Part shown: positions 1 to 8,395 of the stretch, piece after piece
Layout: each line of letters starts with the position of its first letter
Numbering within the stretch: the first letter of the stretch is position 1
DNA from: Jiella avicenniae
GTDB lineage: Bacteria; Pseudomonadota; Alphaproteobacteria; Rhizobiales; Rhizobiaceae
DNA: 44,487 bases
Reading direction: 5' to 3'
Assembly (NCBI RefSeq): GCF_021390325.1
Contig: NZ_JAJUWU010000030.1
Coordinates: 1-44,487, forward strand
The notes under the pieces: model-generated
What the model was told of the DNA's origin: nothing
Databases searched by the model: none
Seen by the model: the letters and a program-made list of their open reading frames with translations, nothing else
Made by a program: the position numbers and the translations under genes

Positions 1-47
1 CGAAACTTCCTCATCCTGTGGTCCTGCAGCCAGGTCGTCCGGTTCAT
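1..47 (-). mobile_element. 5' end of an ISNCY-type transposase gene (partial, runs off the left edge)
   Basis: The minus strand has an ATG at 47-45 preceded by a strong Shine-Dalgarno sequence (AGGAGGTGG, complement of 55-63). The 15 complete codons read MNRTTWLQDHRMRKF. This start resembles the N-terminus of ISNCY-type transposases as I remember them, whose next part is a helix-turn-helix; that part lies outside the window. The family call rests on only 15 residues. The tandem repeats just upstream (78-113) fit the end of such an element. Gene integrity cannot be judged. Confidence 0.6.
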
Positions 48-77
48 CGTCGCGCCACCTCCTGCGCGATATCCAAA

Positions 78-113
78 CCGGACAACTCGTCTGCTACCTA
101 ACCCGGACAACTC
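78..113. repeat. Tandem 11-bp direct repeats at the IS end
   Basis: CCGGACAACTC occurs at 78-88 and again at 103-113, 25 bp apart, between the partial transposase gene and the first gene of the glycan cluster. Read towards the transposase the motif is GAGTTGTCCGG. Repeated short sites at an IS terminus are typically transposase-binding sites. The outer boundary of the element is probably near 115-125 but cannot be fixed without the other end. Confidence 0.5.
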
Positions 114-271
114 ATGTGCTTACGACACGCTGCAAGCGTCCGACTTGAGCTTCACAATCGGCGGGACTAGAACCTCCGGCATCGCTCGCTGCGGATGTTT
201 TCCGCCAGGCGATGGCGGGGCCTTGAAGCCCGCGCCGCTTTCCAGCCCCGCCAAGACGAGCGCGTTCGACC

Positions 272-1189
272 ATGAATTCCATGTCCTACACCGGCGCCTG
301 GCCGGTCGCACCGACGCCCTTCAACGACGACGGGACGCTCGATCTTCCCGGCATGCGGCGGGTGCTCGACTGCATCGCCGACCAGGGTGCGGACGGAATC
401 TGCATCCTCGCCAACTTCTCCGAACAGTTCCTCCTGTCCGACGCCGAGCGCGAGACGCTGACGCGGCTGTGCCTGGAACATGTCGCCGGTCGGCGCCCGA
501 TGATCGTGACGATCTCGCACTACGCGACGCCGATCGCCGTCGAGCGCGCCCGTCTCGCCAAGGATCTCGGGGCCAGCGCGGTGATGATGATGCCGCCCTA
601 TCACGGTGCCCTCATGAAGGGATCGCCCGAACAGACCTTCGAGCAGATGGCGCGGGTCGGCGAGGTGGGCATCCCGATCATGATCCAGGACGCGCCGCTG
701 TCGGGCGTCGACCTGCCGGTGCCGCTGCTCGTCAAGATGGCCCGCGAGATCGAGATGGTGAAGCTCTTCAAGATCGAATGTGCCGGCGCTGCGACGAAGC
801 TTCGCCGGCTGATCGCCGAAGGCGGCGAAGCGATCGAGGCGCCCTTCGACGGCGAGGAGGGCATCACCATGCTCGCCGATCTCGACGCCGGCGCCCGCGG
901 CACGATGTGCTCGGCGATGGTCACCGAACACATCCGGCAGGTGGTGCTCGATCATCTGAAGGGCGATCGGCCGGCCGCCGCCGCCGGCTATCGGCGGCTT
1001 CTGCCGGCGGTCAATCACGAGAACCGCCAGTGCGGTTTCCGCGCCGCCAAGGCGGCGATGGTCGAAGGCAGGGTCTTCGCCTCGGAGTTCTGCCGCCACC
1101 CGGTGCCGCCACTGTCGCCCGAGACCCGTGCGGAGCTGATCGATCACCTTCGCCCCCTCGATCCCGTCGCGATGCGCTGGGGACATTAG
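272..1189 (+). CDS. Dihydrodipicolinate synthase/N-acetylneuraminate lyase family protein (not a canonical DapA)
   Basis: A 305-residue TIM-barrel class I aldolase or dehydratase. The N-terminal APTPF motif (13-17) and the MMPPY segment (106-110) fit the DapA superfamily. The Schiff-base lysine is probably K167 in VKLFKIEC, although K164 is close by. DapA's catalytic tyrosine (YNVP motif) is replaced by IQDAP (138-142), and the usual GTTGE loop reads ANFSEQ. Lysine biosynthesis is therefore unlikely. The form is closer to the sugar-acid dehydratases/aldolases such as 2-keto-3-deoxy-L-arabonate dehydratase; this is inference and the substrate is unknown. The start at 272 is one of two close ATGs (the other is 281), neither with a strong ribosome-binding site. 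It is an orphan between the IS end and the glycan genes. Confidence 0.8.
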   Translation: MNSMSYTGAWPVAPTPFNDDGTLDLPGMRRVLDCIADQGADGICILANFSEQFLLSDAERETLTRLCLEHVAGRRPMIVTISHYATPIAVERARLAKDLGASAVMMMPPYHGALMKGSPEQTFEQMARVGEVGIPIMIQDAPLSGVDLPVPLLVKMAREIEMVKLFKIECAGAATKLRRLIAEGGEAIEAPFDGEEGITMLADLDAGARGTMCSAMVTEHIRQVVLDHLKGDRPAAAAGYRRLLPAVNHENRQCGFRAAKAAMVEGRVFASEFCRHPVPPLSPETRAELIDHLRPLDPVAMRWGH

Positions 1190-1357
1190 GCGGAACGGCG
1201 TCACGCCCCCTTCCGTCCGCTCCGGCCTCTTCGCCGCGACGCCCGCCCGGCTTTCCGGTCGGGAAGCGGCTCCGACGCAAGGCGGCTCCGGGCGTCAGAC
1301 AAGGACAAGTTCCGTCGGTCATTGTGCCGCTTCCCGTGAAACAGCGATCTGGAAGCG

Positions 1358-3385
1358 ATGCGTCTGCAGTTGGACAAGGCCGTCGGAAAGGCCCGCAAGT
1401 TCGAGAAGAAGGGCGAGTTCGACGCGGCGGCGGATCTCTATTCGCAGATCCTCGACCAGTTTCCGCAAAATCAGCGGATCGCCCAGGCGCTGGAAGCGCT
1501 CGTCGAGCGGATCGGCAATCCGCCGATCGACGAGCTGAGGGGTCTCGAAGCCGCCTACAACCGCCGCGACTATGCCGGCGTGCTCAGCGCGGGCACCGCG
1601 CTCGCGGCGCGTTTTCCGCGTTCCTTCACCTTGTTCAACATCCTCGGCGCCGCGCAGTTCGCCTTGCGCGACGCGGTTTCGGCCGAAGCGAGCTTCCGCC
1701 GGGCGATCGCGATCCATCCGCGCAACGTCGACGCCCACACCAATCTCGGCGTCGCGCTCAAGGTGCAGGGCCGGATCGCCGAGGCGCTGCAATCCTATGC
1801 CAGCGCGGCGCAGCTTTCCCCGGACAACGTCAACATCAAGGTCAATCTCGCCAATCTCCTGCGGCAGACCAATCGCCGGGAGGAGGCTCTGGAGATCTAC
1901 GCCGACCTCGCCCGCGCACGGCCGTTCGATGCCGAGCCGCGGTTTCTCATGGCGGCGGTGCTGCAGGAACTCGGCAAGGGAGCCGAAGCCGTCAGGGAGG
2001 CGTCGAAGGCCCTTGCGATCGATCCTTCACACGCCCGGGCGAAAGTTCTGGTCCTTCACCAGCTCTGCCATTTCTGCGATTTCGACGCGACGGCCGCGCA
2101 TCTGAGGGGCTCGGAGACCCTCGGCATCGAGGGAGCGCCGGTCGAGCCCTTCGCGCTGTTCGCGCTCGACGATTCGCCGGCCCGCAACCTGAAACGCGCG
2201 CAAGCCTGGGCGACGCGGTTTCCGGCCGCCCCCGCTTTGCCGCGGGCGCCGCGGCGCGAGGGACCGCTCCGGGTCGGCTATTTCTCGGCCGACTTCCACA
2301 ACCACGCGACCATGTATCTGATCGCGCCGGTCTTCGAACATCACGACCGCGACGGCTTCGAGATCAGCCTCTATTCCTTCGGAGGCAAGGAAGACAGCAC
2401 GATCGCCGCACGGCTCGGCCAGACATCCGCCCGCTACCGGGACGTCCATCGCCTCTCCGATGCGGCGATCGCTCAGGTGGCGCGCGAGGACGGGCTCGAC
2501 ATCGCCGTCGATCTCAAGGGCTACACCAAGAACGCCCGGCCGGAGATCTTCGCCAGCCGGGCCGCGCCCGTGCAGATCAACTATCTCGGCTTTCCCGGCA
2601 CGATGGCGGCGCCCTTCATCGACTACCTGATCGCCGATCCGGTGCTGATTCCCGAAAGTCATCAGGCCCATTACTCCGAGAAGATCGTCTATCTGCCGGA
2701 CAGCTATCAGCCGACCGACGACGGCCGGATCATCCCGCCCGACGGATCGACACGGAGCGACCACGGGCTGCCCGAGCGCGGCTTCGTCTTCGCCGCCTTC
2801 AACGCCACCTACAAGATCCAGCCGCGCGACTTCGCCATCTGGATGCGCCTGCTTGCGGCCGTCGACGGCAGCGTGCTGTGGCTGTTCCGCTCGAACGACG
2901 CGGCGGAAGCCAACCTGAAAAAGGCCGCCACGACGCATGGGGTCGATCCGGCCCGGCTCGTCTTCGCCCCGCCCCTGCCCCATCTCCAGCACCTTGCCCG
3001 CCACCGCCATGCCGACCTCTTCCTCGACACCTTCGTCTGCAACGCCCACACGACCGCGAGCGACGCGCTCTGGGCCGGACTGCCGCTGGTCACGCGGATC
3101 GGCGAGCAGTTCGCCGCAAGGGTCGCGGCGAGCGTCCTGACCGCCGCCGGCCTGCCGGAACTCGTCACCCGATCCGACGAGGACTACGAGACTCTGGCGC
3201 TGGCGCTTGCCCGCGATCCGGCGCGGCTCGCCGCCCTGAAGGACGGGCTGGCTGCCAATCGCGCCAGCGCGCCCCTCTTCGACAGCCGCGCTTATACCCG
3301 CCATCTCGAAGCCGCCTACCGCGTCGTCCACCGGCGCTGGCTGGATGGCGAGGCTCCGGCGGTGGTTCACGTCGGGCGGGACTGA
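1358..3385 (+). CDS. TPR-repeat O-GlcNAc-transferase-like glycosyltransferase (GT41)
   Basis: A 675-residue protein. Roughly residues 1-230 are tetratricopeptide repeats (for example the NLGVAL, SYASAAQL and NLANLLR segments). From about residue 300 it has the GT41 (SPINDLY/OGT) catalytic region: GYFSADFHNHA with the active-site-type histidine near 314, FAAFNATYKI near 480-487 with the lysine matching the UDP-phosphate-contacting lysine of OGT, and NAHTTASDALWAGLP near 560-575. The family transfers a sugar to Ser/Thr of proteins, and bacterial members often sit in flagellin or surface-glycan loci. The donor need not be UDP-GlcNAc here, since the next genes make a CDP-sugar. It is probably cytoplasmic, with no signal peptide. 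GGAAG lies directly before the ATG, which is rather close. Confidence 0.88.
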   Translation: MRLQLDKAVGKARKFEKKGEFDAAADLYSQILDQFPQNQRIAQALEALVERIGNPPIDELRGLEAAYNRRDYAGVLSAGTALAARFPRSFTLFNILGAAQFALRDAVSAEASFRRAIAIHPRNVDAHTNLGVALKVQGRIAEALQSYASAAQLSPDNVNIKVNLANLLRQTNRREEALEIYADLARARPFDAEPRFLMAAVLQELGKGAEAVREASKALAIDPSHARAKVLVLHQLCHFCDFDATAAHLRGSETLGIEGAPVEPFALFALDDSPARNLKRAQAWATRFPAAPALPRAPRREGPLRVGYFSADFHNHATMYLIAPVFEHHDRDGFEISLYSFGGKEDSTIAARLGQTSARYRDVHRLSDAAIAQVAREDGLDIAVDLKGYTKNARPEIFASRAAPVQINYLGFPGTMAAPFIDYLIADPVLIPESHQAHYSEKIVYLPDSYQPTDDGRIIPPDGSTRSDHGLPERGFVFAAFNATYKIQPRDFAIWMRLLAAVDGSVLWLFRSNDAAEANLKKAATTHGVDPARLVFAPPLPHLQHLARHRHADLFLDTFVCNAHTTASDALWAGLPLVTRIGEQFAARVAASVLTAAGLPELVTRSDEDYETLALALARDPARLAALKDGLAANRASAPLFDSRAYTRHLEAAYRVVHRRWLDGEAPAVVHVGRD

Positions 3386-3548
3386 CGCGCGGCGGCGAGT
3401 TCGCGCCGTCGGTTCAGGCTCGCACAAGTGCTCTTGCGGTACTTCGTCACCGACGAGAAGCAGAGACGACTGATTTCGCAATGCCGATTTCGCAGCCGGA
3501 AACGATCACCAAGTCTTACTGGCCCGTCCCAGCATCCGGAGTCGCGGC

Positions 3549-4322
3549 ATGAAGGTCGTCATTCTTGCCGGCGGGCGCGGCTCGCGGCTCAGCGAAGAGA
3601 CGACGATGCGGCCGAAGCCGCTCGTCGAGATCGGCGACAAGCCGATCCTCTGGCACATCATGAGCATCTACGCCCATTTCGGCTTCGACGAGTTCGTCGT
3701 CTGCGCCGGCTACAAGAGCTACCAGATCAAGGAATACTTCGCCAATCTGGTTCTCCACCATTCCGACATCACCGTCGATCTCGGCAAGAACACCATCGAA
3801 TATCATCACTCGAAGCGGCCGAACTGGAAGGTCACCGTCGTCGACACCGGCCTCGAGACCCTGACCGGCGGCCGGCTGAAGCGGATCAGGCCGTTCCTTC
3901 CCGAAGGCGAGCCCTTTCTGATGACCTATGGCGACGGCGTCGCCGACGTCGACGTCGCCGCCGAGGTCGCCTTTCACAGGTCCCACGGGCTGAAGGCGAC
4001 GATGTGCGCCATCGCCCCGCCCGGGCGCTTCGGCACCGTCGAGATCGAGGCCGATCGGGTTTCCGCCTTCGTGGAAAAGCCGACGGCCAACCGGCAGCGC
4101 ATCAATGGCGGCTTCTTCGTCCTGGAGACGTCCGTCCTCGATCTGATCGACGGCGACGGGACGCATTTCGAAGGCCGGCCGCTGGAGCAGCTGGTCGCCG
4201 AGGGCCAGCTCGCGGCCTATCGCCACGACGGCTTCTGGCAGCCGATGGATACGCTGCGCGAACGCGATCACCTCGAAGACCTCTGGCGTTCGGGCCGCGC
4301 GCCGTGGAAGCTCTGGTCGTGA
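3549..4322 (+). CDS. rfbF: Glucose-1-phosphate cytidylyltransferase
   Basis: A 257-residue nucleotidyltransferase that makes CDP-glucose from CTP and glucose 1-phosphate, the entry step for CDP-linked deoxysugars. The signature loop LAGGRGSRLSEE followed by RPKPL lies at residues 6-25, and the metal-binding YGDGVADVD segment at about 127-135. The length and the conserved MSIYAHFGFDEFVVC region match RfbF/DdhA rather than RmlA. A GGAG ribosome-binding site lies 8-11 bases before the ATG. The stop overlaps the GTG start of the next gene (GTGA, 4319-4322), so the two are translationally coupled. Confidence 0.95.
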   Translation: MKVVILAGGRGSRLSEETTMRPKPLVEIGDKPILWHIMSIYAHFGFDEFVVCAGYKSYQIKEYFANLVLHHSDITVDLGKNTIEYHHSKRPNWKVTVVDTGLETLTGGRLKRIRPFLPEGEPFLMTYGDGVADVDVAAEVAFHRSHGLKATMCAIAPPGRFGTVEIEADRVSAFVEKPTANRQRINGGFFVLETSVLDLIDGDGTHFEGRPLEQLVAEGQLAAYRHDGFWQPMDTLRERDHLEDLWRSGRAPWKLWS

Positions 4323-5395
4323 GCGGGTTCTGGCAGGGGCGCCGGGTCCTCCTCACCGGCCAGACCGGCTTCAAGGGCGCCTGGCTCAGCCTCTGGCTGG
4401 AGCGGCTGGGCGCGCGGGTCACCGCCGTCGGCCTTCGCCCCGACACCGAACCCTCGCTGTACGGGATGCTGGCGCCCTTCGACGGCCAGACCCACCATCT
4501 CGGCGACGTCCGCAATCTCGGCGCGATGGAGCGGCTCGTCGCCATGGCGCAGCCGGAGATCGTCTTCCATCTCGCCGCCGAGGCACTGGTGCGCCGCTCC
4601 TACGACGATCCGGTCGGAACCTTTTCGACCAACGTCATGGGGACGGTCAACCTGCTCCAGGCGCTGCGGCACGCGAGGGAGCTGCGCGCCGTCGTCGTCG
4701 TCACGACCGACAAGGTCTATGCCAACGACGAGGCCGGCAGGCCCTTCGAGGAAGCCGACCGGCTGGGCGGCAAGGACCCCTACAGCGCCTCCAAGGCCGC
4801 GGCCGAACTCGTCGTCGACAGCTTCCGGGCGAGCTTCTTCTCCTCCGGCGGCCCGGCGATCGCCACCGCCCGCGCCGGCAACGTCGTCGGCGGCGGCGAC
4901 TGGGCGGAAGACCGGCTGATCCCCGATTTCGTTCGGGCATTGGCGAAGGGCGAGCCGCTGCGGCTGCGCTCGCCGATGGCCGTCCGCCCGTGGCAGCACG
5001 TCGTGGAGCCGCTGGCCGGCTATCTCGCTCTTGCCGAGGCTTTGGCGACGCGACCGGCGAGCGTACCGGCGGCGCTGAACTTCGGCCCCGACCCGGCGCA
5101 GTTCGCCAGCGTCGCCAAGGTCGCCGAGTCGCTCGGCCGCGCCTTCGATCGCCCCCTTTCCTGGCTGCCGGCCGCGGGAACCAACCCGCCCGAGGCGCAG
5201 CATCTTCGCCTGTCCTCGAAGCTCGCCGCCGAGACGCTCGGCTGGCGGCCGCTGCTGTCGCTCGAACAGACCATCGCCTGGACCGCAGACTGGTATCGCG
5301 CCCATCGAGACGGCGCCGACATGCGGGCGATCACCGAGGCGCAGATCGCCGCCTACGAGGACGAGACCCCGCTCGAACAGGTCGAGGCCGCCTGA
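4319..5395 (+). CDS. rfbG: CDP-glucose 4,6-dehydratase
   Basis: A 358-residue extended short-chain dehydrogenase that converts CDP-glucose to CDP-4-keto-6-deoxyglucose using bound NAD. The NAD-binding TGQTGFKG is at residues 14-21, the catalytic YSASK at Y155/K159, and TTDKVY and NVVGGGDW are typical of RfbG/DdhB. I take the GTG at 4319 as start because it gives a 4-base GTGA overlap with rfbF and places the glycine loop at the usual distance from the N-terminus. The open frame continues upstream to 3428, but only as a shadow of rfbF. The stop overlaps the ATG of the next gene by one base (TGATG). Confidence 0.94.
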   Translation: MSGFWQGRRVLLTGQTGFKGAWLSLWLERLGARVTAVGLRPDTEPSLYGMLAPFDGQTHHLGDVRNLGAMERLVAMAQPEIVFHLAAEALVRRSYDDPVGTFSTNVMGTVNLLQALRHARELRAVVVVTTDKVYANDEAGRPFEEADRLGGKDPYSASKAAAELVVDSFRASFFSSGGPAIATARAGNVVGGGDWAEDRLIPDFVRALAKGEPLRLRSPMAVRPWQHVVEPLAGYLALAEALATRPASVPAALNFGPDPAQFASVAKVAESLGRAFDRPLSWLPAAGTNPPEAQHLRLSSKLAAETLGWRPLLSLEQTIAWTADWYRAHRDGADMRAITEAQIAAYEDETPLEQVEAA

Positions 5396-5925
5396 TGCGC
5401 TTCATCGAGACCGCCGTCGCCGGGGCCTATGTCGTCGAGCCCGACCCGTTCGTCGACGAGCGCGGCATCTTCGCCCGCACCTTCTGCGCCGACACCTTCG
5501 CCGCCCACGGCCTCGTCGATCGGTTCGTCCAGACCAACACCTCGTTCAACCCGAAGAAGGGCACGCTGCGCGGCCTCCACTGGCAGGAAGCGCCGAAGGG
5601 CGAGGCCAAGCTGGTGCGCGCGACGCGCGGTCGGCTTTTCGACGTCGCGGTGGATCTGCGACCGGATTCGCCCACCCGCCTCGCCCATGTCGCAGTCGAA
5701 CTCGACGCCGACCGGCGCAACGCCCTCTATATTCCTGTCGGCTGCGCCCACGGCTTCCTGACGCTGACCGACGACTGCGAGGCCTTCTACCTCGTCTCGG
5801 AGAACTACTCGCCCGAAGCCTCCCGGGCGGCGCGCTGGGACGATCCCGCCTTCGCGATCGCCTGGCCCGCGCCCCCGCAAGTCATTTCACCGCGCGACGC
5901 GAGCGCCGAGGACTACGCCCCATGA
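5395..5925 (+). CDS. rfbC: RmlC-like 3,5-epimerase, probably acting on CDP-4-keto-6-deoxyglucose
   Basis: A 176-residue cupin of the dTDP-4-dehydrorhamnose 3,5-epimerase family. The catalytic base H62 (LRGLHWQ), its partner D168 (ISPRDAS) and the active-site tyrosine Y132 (FYLVSENY) are all present, so it should be active. RmlC normally works on a dTDP-sugar; here it is overlapped on both sides inside a CDP-sugar operon and no rmlA, rmlB or rmlD lies in the window. The natural substrate is therefore inferred to be the RfbG product. The ATG at 5395 overlaps the rfbG stop, and the stop overlaps the next ATG (ATGA). Confidence 0.88.
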   Translation: MRFIETAVAGAYVVEPDPFVDERGIFARTFCADTFAAHGLVDRFVQTNTSFNPKKGTLRGLHWQEAPKGEAKLVRATRGRLFDVAVDLRPDSPTRLAHVAVELDADRRNALYIPVGCAHGFLTLTDDCEAFYLVSENYSPEASRAARWDDPAFAIAWPAPPQVISPRDASAEDYAP

Positions 5926-7232
5926 ACGTCAGCATCGACCCCGCCAAGCTGTCCGCCGCCCGGCCGACGGCGAATCCCGACGCAGCGACGGACGTCGTCC
6001 TCAGCATCTGCGTGCCGACCTACAACCGGGCCATCTTCCTGAGGCACCTGTTCCCGCACATCCGGGAAGTCGCCAAGGCCTTCGATTTTCCCTACGAAAT
6101 CATCGTTTCGGACAATTGCTCGCCGGACGAGACGCCGGAGATCGTCCAAGACTTCATCGCCGAGGGCCTGCCGATCCGCTATTTCCGGCAGGAGGAAAAC
6201 AAGCGCCTGTCGAACCTCTTCAGCGCCTTCCGCCATGCCCGCGGCGAGTTCCTCGTCTATCTTGCCGACGACGATCTGTTCATTCCGGAGGCGCTGGCGG
6301 ACAATGTCCGCTTCATGCGCGACAATCCCGAGATCCGCGTCCTCTACACGCCGTGGCAGATCTACGACGCGCTCGCCGAGGAGTCCCGGGGACAGTTCTT
6401 CCGGCTGCCGAAGCCCGTCCAGGTATTTTCGCCCGGCCAGGAGATCGATCTCCTGAAGATGCTGGTGGACCACCACATCATGCCGGAGATCGCCATGTAC
6501 CGGGCCGAGGCCGTTCGCCAGCTCGTCTCGGCGCCGCAGTTCTGCTACTGGGCCTTCGCCTATCTCGCGACGATGATCTCGCAAGGGCCGATCGCCTTTC
6601 GCGACGTCCCCTACTACCGCTCGGTGACGCTGACCCCGGTGATGCCGAACCGGCACCAGGAAGGCACCCACGACAATCTGCACAACTGGGACGCCTTCCG
6701 CGGCGGCATCGAGTTCATGATCTTCAGCCTGCTCAAGCGGCTCGGGCTGACGCCGGACCGGGAGCTCGGACTGATCTTCCGCGGCATGGTCGACCACTTC
6801 CTGCATCTGCGCATGCACGTGTCGCTGCGGCTCTGGCTCGGGCGCCGGGACTATCTGAGGGCCTACGAGCTCATCACCCGCCTCAGCTACCTCAATCCCG
6901 CCAGCGTCGAGAACATCGGCGGTCTCGAGACGCTGCTGCCGCGCCTCAAGGCCCAGATCCTCGCGCAGCTCGCCAACGGCATCGCCGAGATCGAGCGGGT
7001 GGCGGTCTTCGGCATCGAGGACGTCGAGCCGTTCGAGAGGGACCTCCGCGACCTCGGCCTCAAGCCGCACATCGCGGTCGTGCGCGGCGAGACCCTCACG
7101 GGTGACGACACGGCAGAGACGACCTTGAGCTTCGTCCGCGACGACGCGATGCGCCAGGCCCTCGTCGAGGCCGGCTGCGAACCCGGCCTCGTCGTCAGCG
7201 GTCGCGACATCGAGGTGAATTTTCCTCTCTGA
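5922..7232 (+). CDS. Family 2 glycosyltransferase with an extra C-terminal domain
   Basis: A 436-residue protein. The GT-A fold starts at about residue 26 with LSICVPTYNRA and has the metal-binding LADDD at 114-118, as expected for an inverting GT2 enzyme. The middle part (about 200-340) is mostly helical, with no clear membrane segment. The last 80 or so residues (VAVFGIEDVEPFERDLRDLG onward) look like a separate alpha/beta unit rather than glycosyltransferase. It is coupled to rfbC by ATGA and is the last gene of this transcript, since the next gene is convergent and a GC-rich hairpin follows. It could transfer the sugar made by rfbFGC, but donor and acceptor are unknown. Confidence 0.87.
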   Translation: MNVSIDPAKLSAARPTANPDAATDVVLSICVPTYNRAIFLRHLFPHIREVAKAFDFPYEIIVSDNCSPDETPEIVQDFIAEGLPIRYFRQEENKRLSNLFSAFRHARGEFLVYLADDDLFIPEALADNVRFMRDNPEIRVLYTPWQIYDALAEESRGQFFRLPKPVQVFSPGQEIDLLKMLVDHHIMPEIAMYRAEAVRQLVSAPQFCYWAFAYLATMISQGPIAFRDVPYYRSVTLTPVMPNRHQEGTHDNLHNWDAFRGGIEFMIFSLLKRLGLTPDRELGLIFRGMVDHFLHLRMHVSLRLWLGRRDYLRAYELITRLSYLNPASVENIGGLETLLPRLKAQILAQLANGIAEIERVAVFGIEDVEPFERDLRDLGLKPHIAVVRGETLTGDDTAETTLSFVRDDAMRQALVEAGCEPGLVVSGRDIEVNFPL

Positions 7233-7254
7233 CGAGGGGACGTTCGCCACAGGG

Positions 7255-7282
7255 CGGTCCGGGAGCGGCCCCCGGCGGACCG
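7255..7282. terminator. Hairpin between convergent genes (candidate bidirectional terminator)
   Basis: CGGTCCG (7255-7261) pairs with CGGACCG (7276-7282), a 7-bp GC stem with a 14-base loop that can itself pair. It lies 22 bases after the glycosyltransferase stop and before the convergent sulfotransferase-like gene. No T-tract follows on either strand, so function is uncertain. Confidence 0.4.
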
Positions 7283-7333
7283 TCCGGGCACAGCGTCAGG
7301 TCCTCGCGAGGCTTGCCCTCGCGAGCGTCCGCG

Positions 7334-8245
7334 TTACGCGCCGGAGAGGCAGTCCCGCCAGTTGGAAAACCTTTCGTCGAAGCGCAGGCGGAGCGCCGCC
7401 CGCTGCTTTTCGATCTGCGCGAGCTTCGTCCGGGCGACGGCGCCGACCAGGTTCGTCACGGCTTCGAGGCTGTCGCTCTGCGACGCGGCAAGGGCGGGAA
7501 GCACCGGGGTGCCGAACAGGAACTGCTGGGCGTGGCGGAGTTCGACGTCCTCCGGGCTGCGACGCTGGTTCCTCGCGATGGCGATCCGCCCGGAGGCAAG
7601 GCCCGCCTCGATCTCCTCGATGATGGAGCCGGGCACTCCCGCGGCGCCAAGAAGCCGCCGGCCGGCGAATCCCTCGGCGAAATCGGAGAGTTCCCAGCAG
7701 TCGACGGCGATGTCGAGGCCGGAGGAGGCGAGATATTGCCGTAACACCGAGAAGGCGGTCGCGTAGTCGAAGACGTAGGCCACCGGCACTTTGGCCTCCC
7801 AGGCCGACCAGTAATATCCCTGCGCCAGAGCCGCCGTCGCTGCCTGCTCGAAACTGATCGGGAACCACTTGGCCGCCTCGGCATAGATCGATTCGAAATA
7901 GTCGAACGGATCGCGGACCGAGAAGACGAAGCGGATGCTCCCGGCGCCGGCCTCCTTGAAGGCGAATGCCACGCCGAGGCCATAGGCCTTCTGGCAAAGC
8001 ACGTTCTGGAAATGCTCCGACGACACGACCACCGTCGAGGCGCCGTTCTGGCGTGCCTCGGCCATCGTCTCGGCGACCCAGCGGTAGTCGTCGAGATAGG
8101 CCCGTTCGGCGAGATGGCGATGGCCCTCCGAAGCGGCAGGATAATACAGCCCGTGCGGCAGGAGCGCGGGCCCGACGCGAGCCATCAGCGTCTGAAAGGC
8201 GGTCGAGCCGTTCTTGGCGCAGCCGGCGTGGATGATGACCTTCAA
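7334..8245 (-). CDS. Sulfotransferase-like protein
   Basis: A 303-residue protein with both hallmarks of PAPS-dependent sulfotransferases: a 5'-phosphosulfate loop near the N-terminus (HAGCAKNGSTAF, residues 6-17) and a 3'-phosphate motif (FSVRDPFDYFES, about 108-119), preceded by the VVSSEHF strand. It probably sulfates the glycan or glycoprotein built by its neighbours. I chose the TTG at 8245, which starts right at the conserved beta-strand (KVIIHAG). An upstream in-frame ATG at 8362 has a good GGGAG site and would add 39 low-complexity, arginine-rich residues; it cannot be excluded. No PAPS synthesis genes are in view. Confidence 0.75.
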   Translation of the reverse strand: MKVIIHAGCAKNGSTAFQTLMARVGPALLPHGLYYPAASEGHRHLAERAYLDDYRWVAETMAEARQNGASTVVVSSEHFQNVLCQKAYGLGVAFAFKEAGAGSIRFVFSVRDPFDYFESIYAEAAKWFPISFEQAATAALAQGYYWSAWEAKVPVAYVFDYATAFSVLRQYLASSGLDIAVDCWELSDFAEGFAGRRLLGAAGVPGSIIEEIEAGLASGRIAIARNQRRSPEDVELRHAQQFLFGTPVLPALAASQSDSLEAVTNLVGAVARTKLAQIEKQRAALRLRFDERFSNWRDCLSGA

Positions 8246-8395
8246 GACGCCCTCTTTCCTCTGCGACGGAGCGCGCGGCCGCCCACGCCGGAATGGTTGC
8301 TGTGTGACATGGTGGCTGGAGCGATTCAACCTGCAGAAGGACGTCCGGTAGGAGGCGACCATCGGCGCTCCCGGCACGAGGCCTCGCAGCCGGCT

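Noticed and set aside
145-3552. 1135-codon plus-strand open frame
   Set aside because: It runs across the aldolase-like and GT41 genes in another frame, with arginine- and proline-rich composition typical of GC-rich shadow frames.
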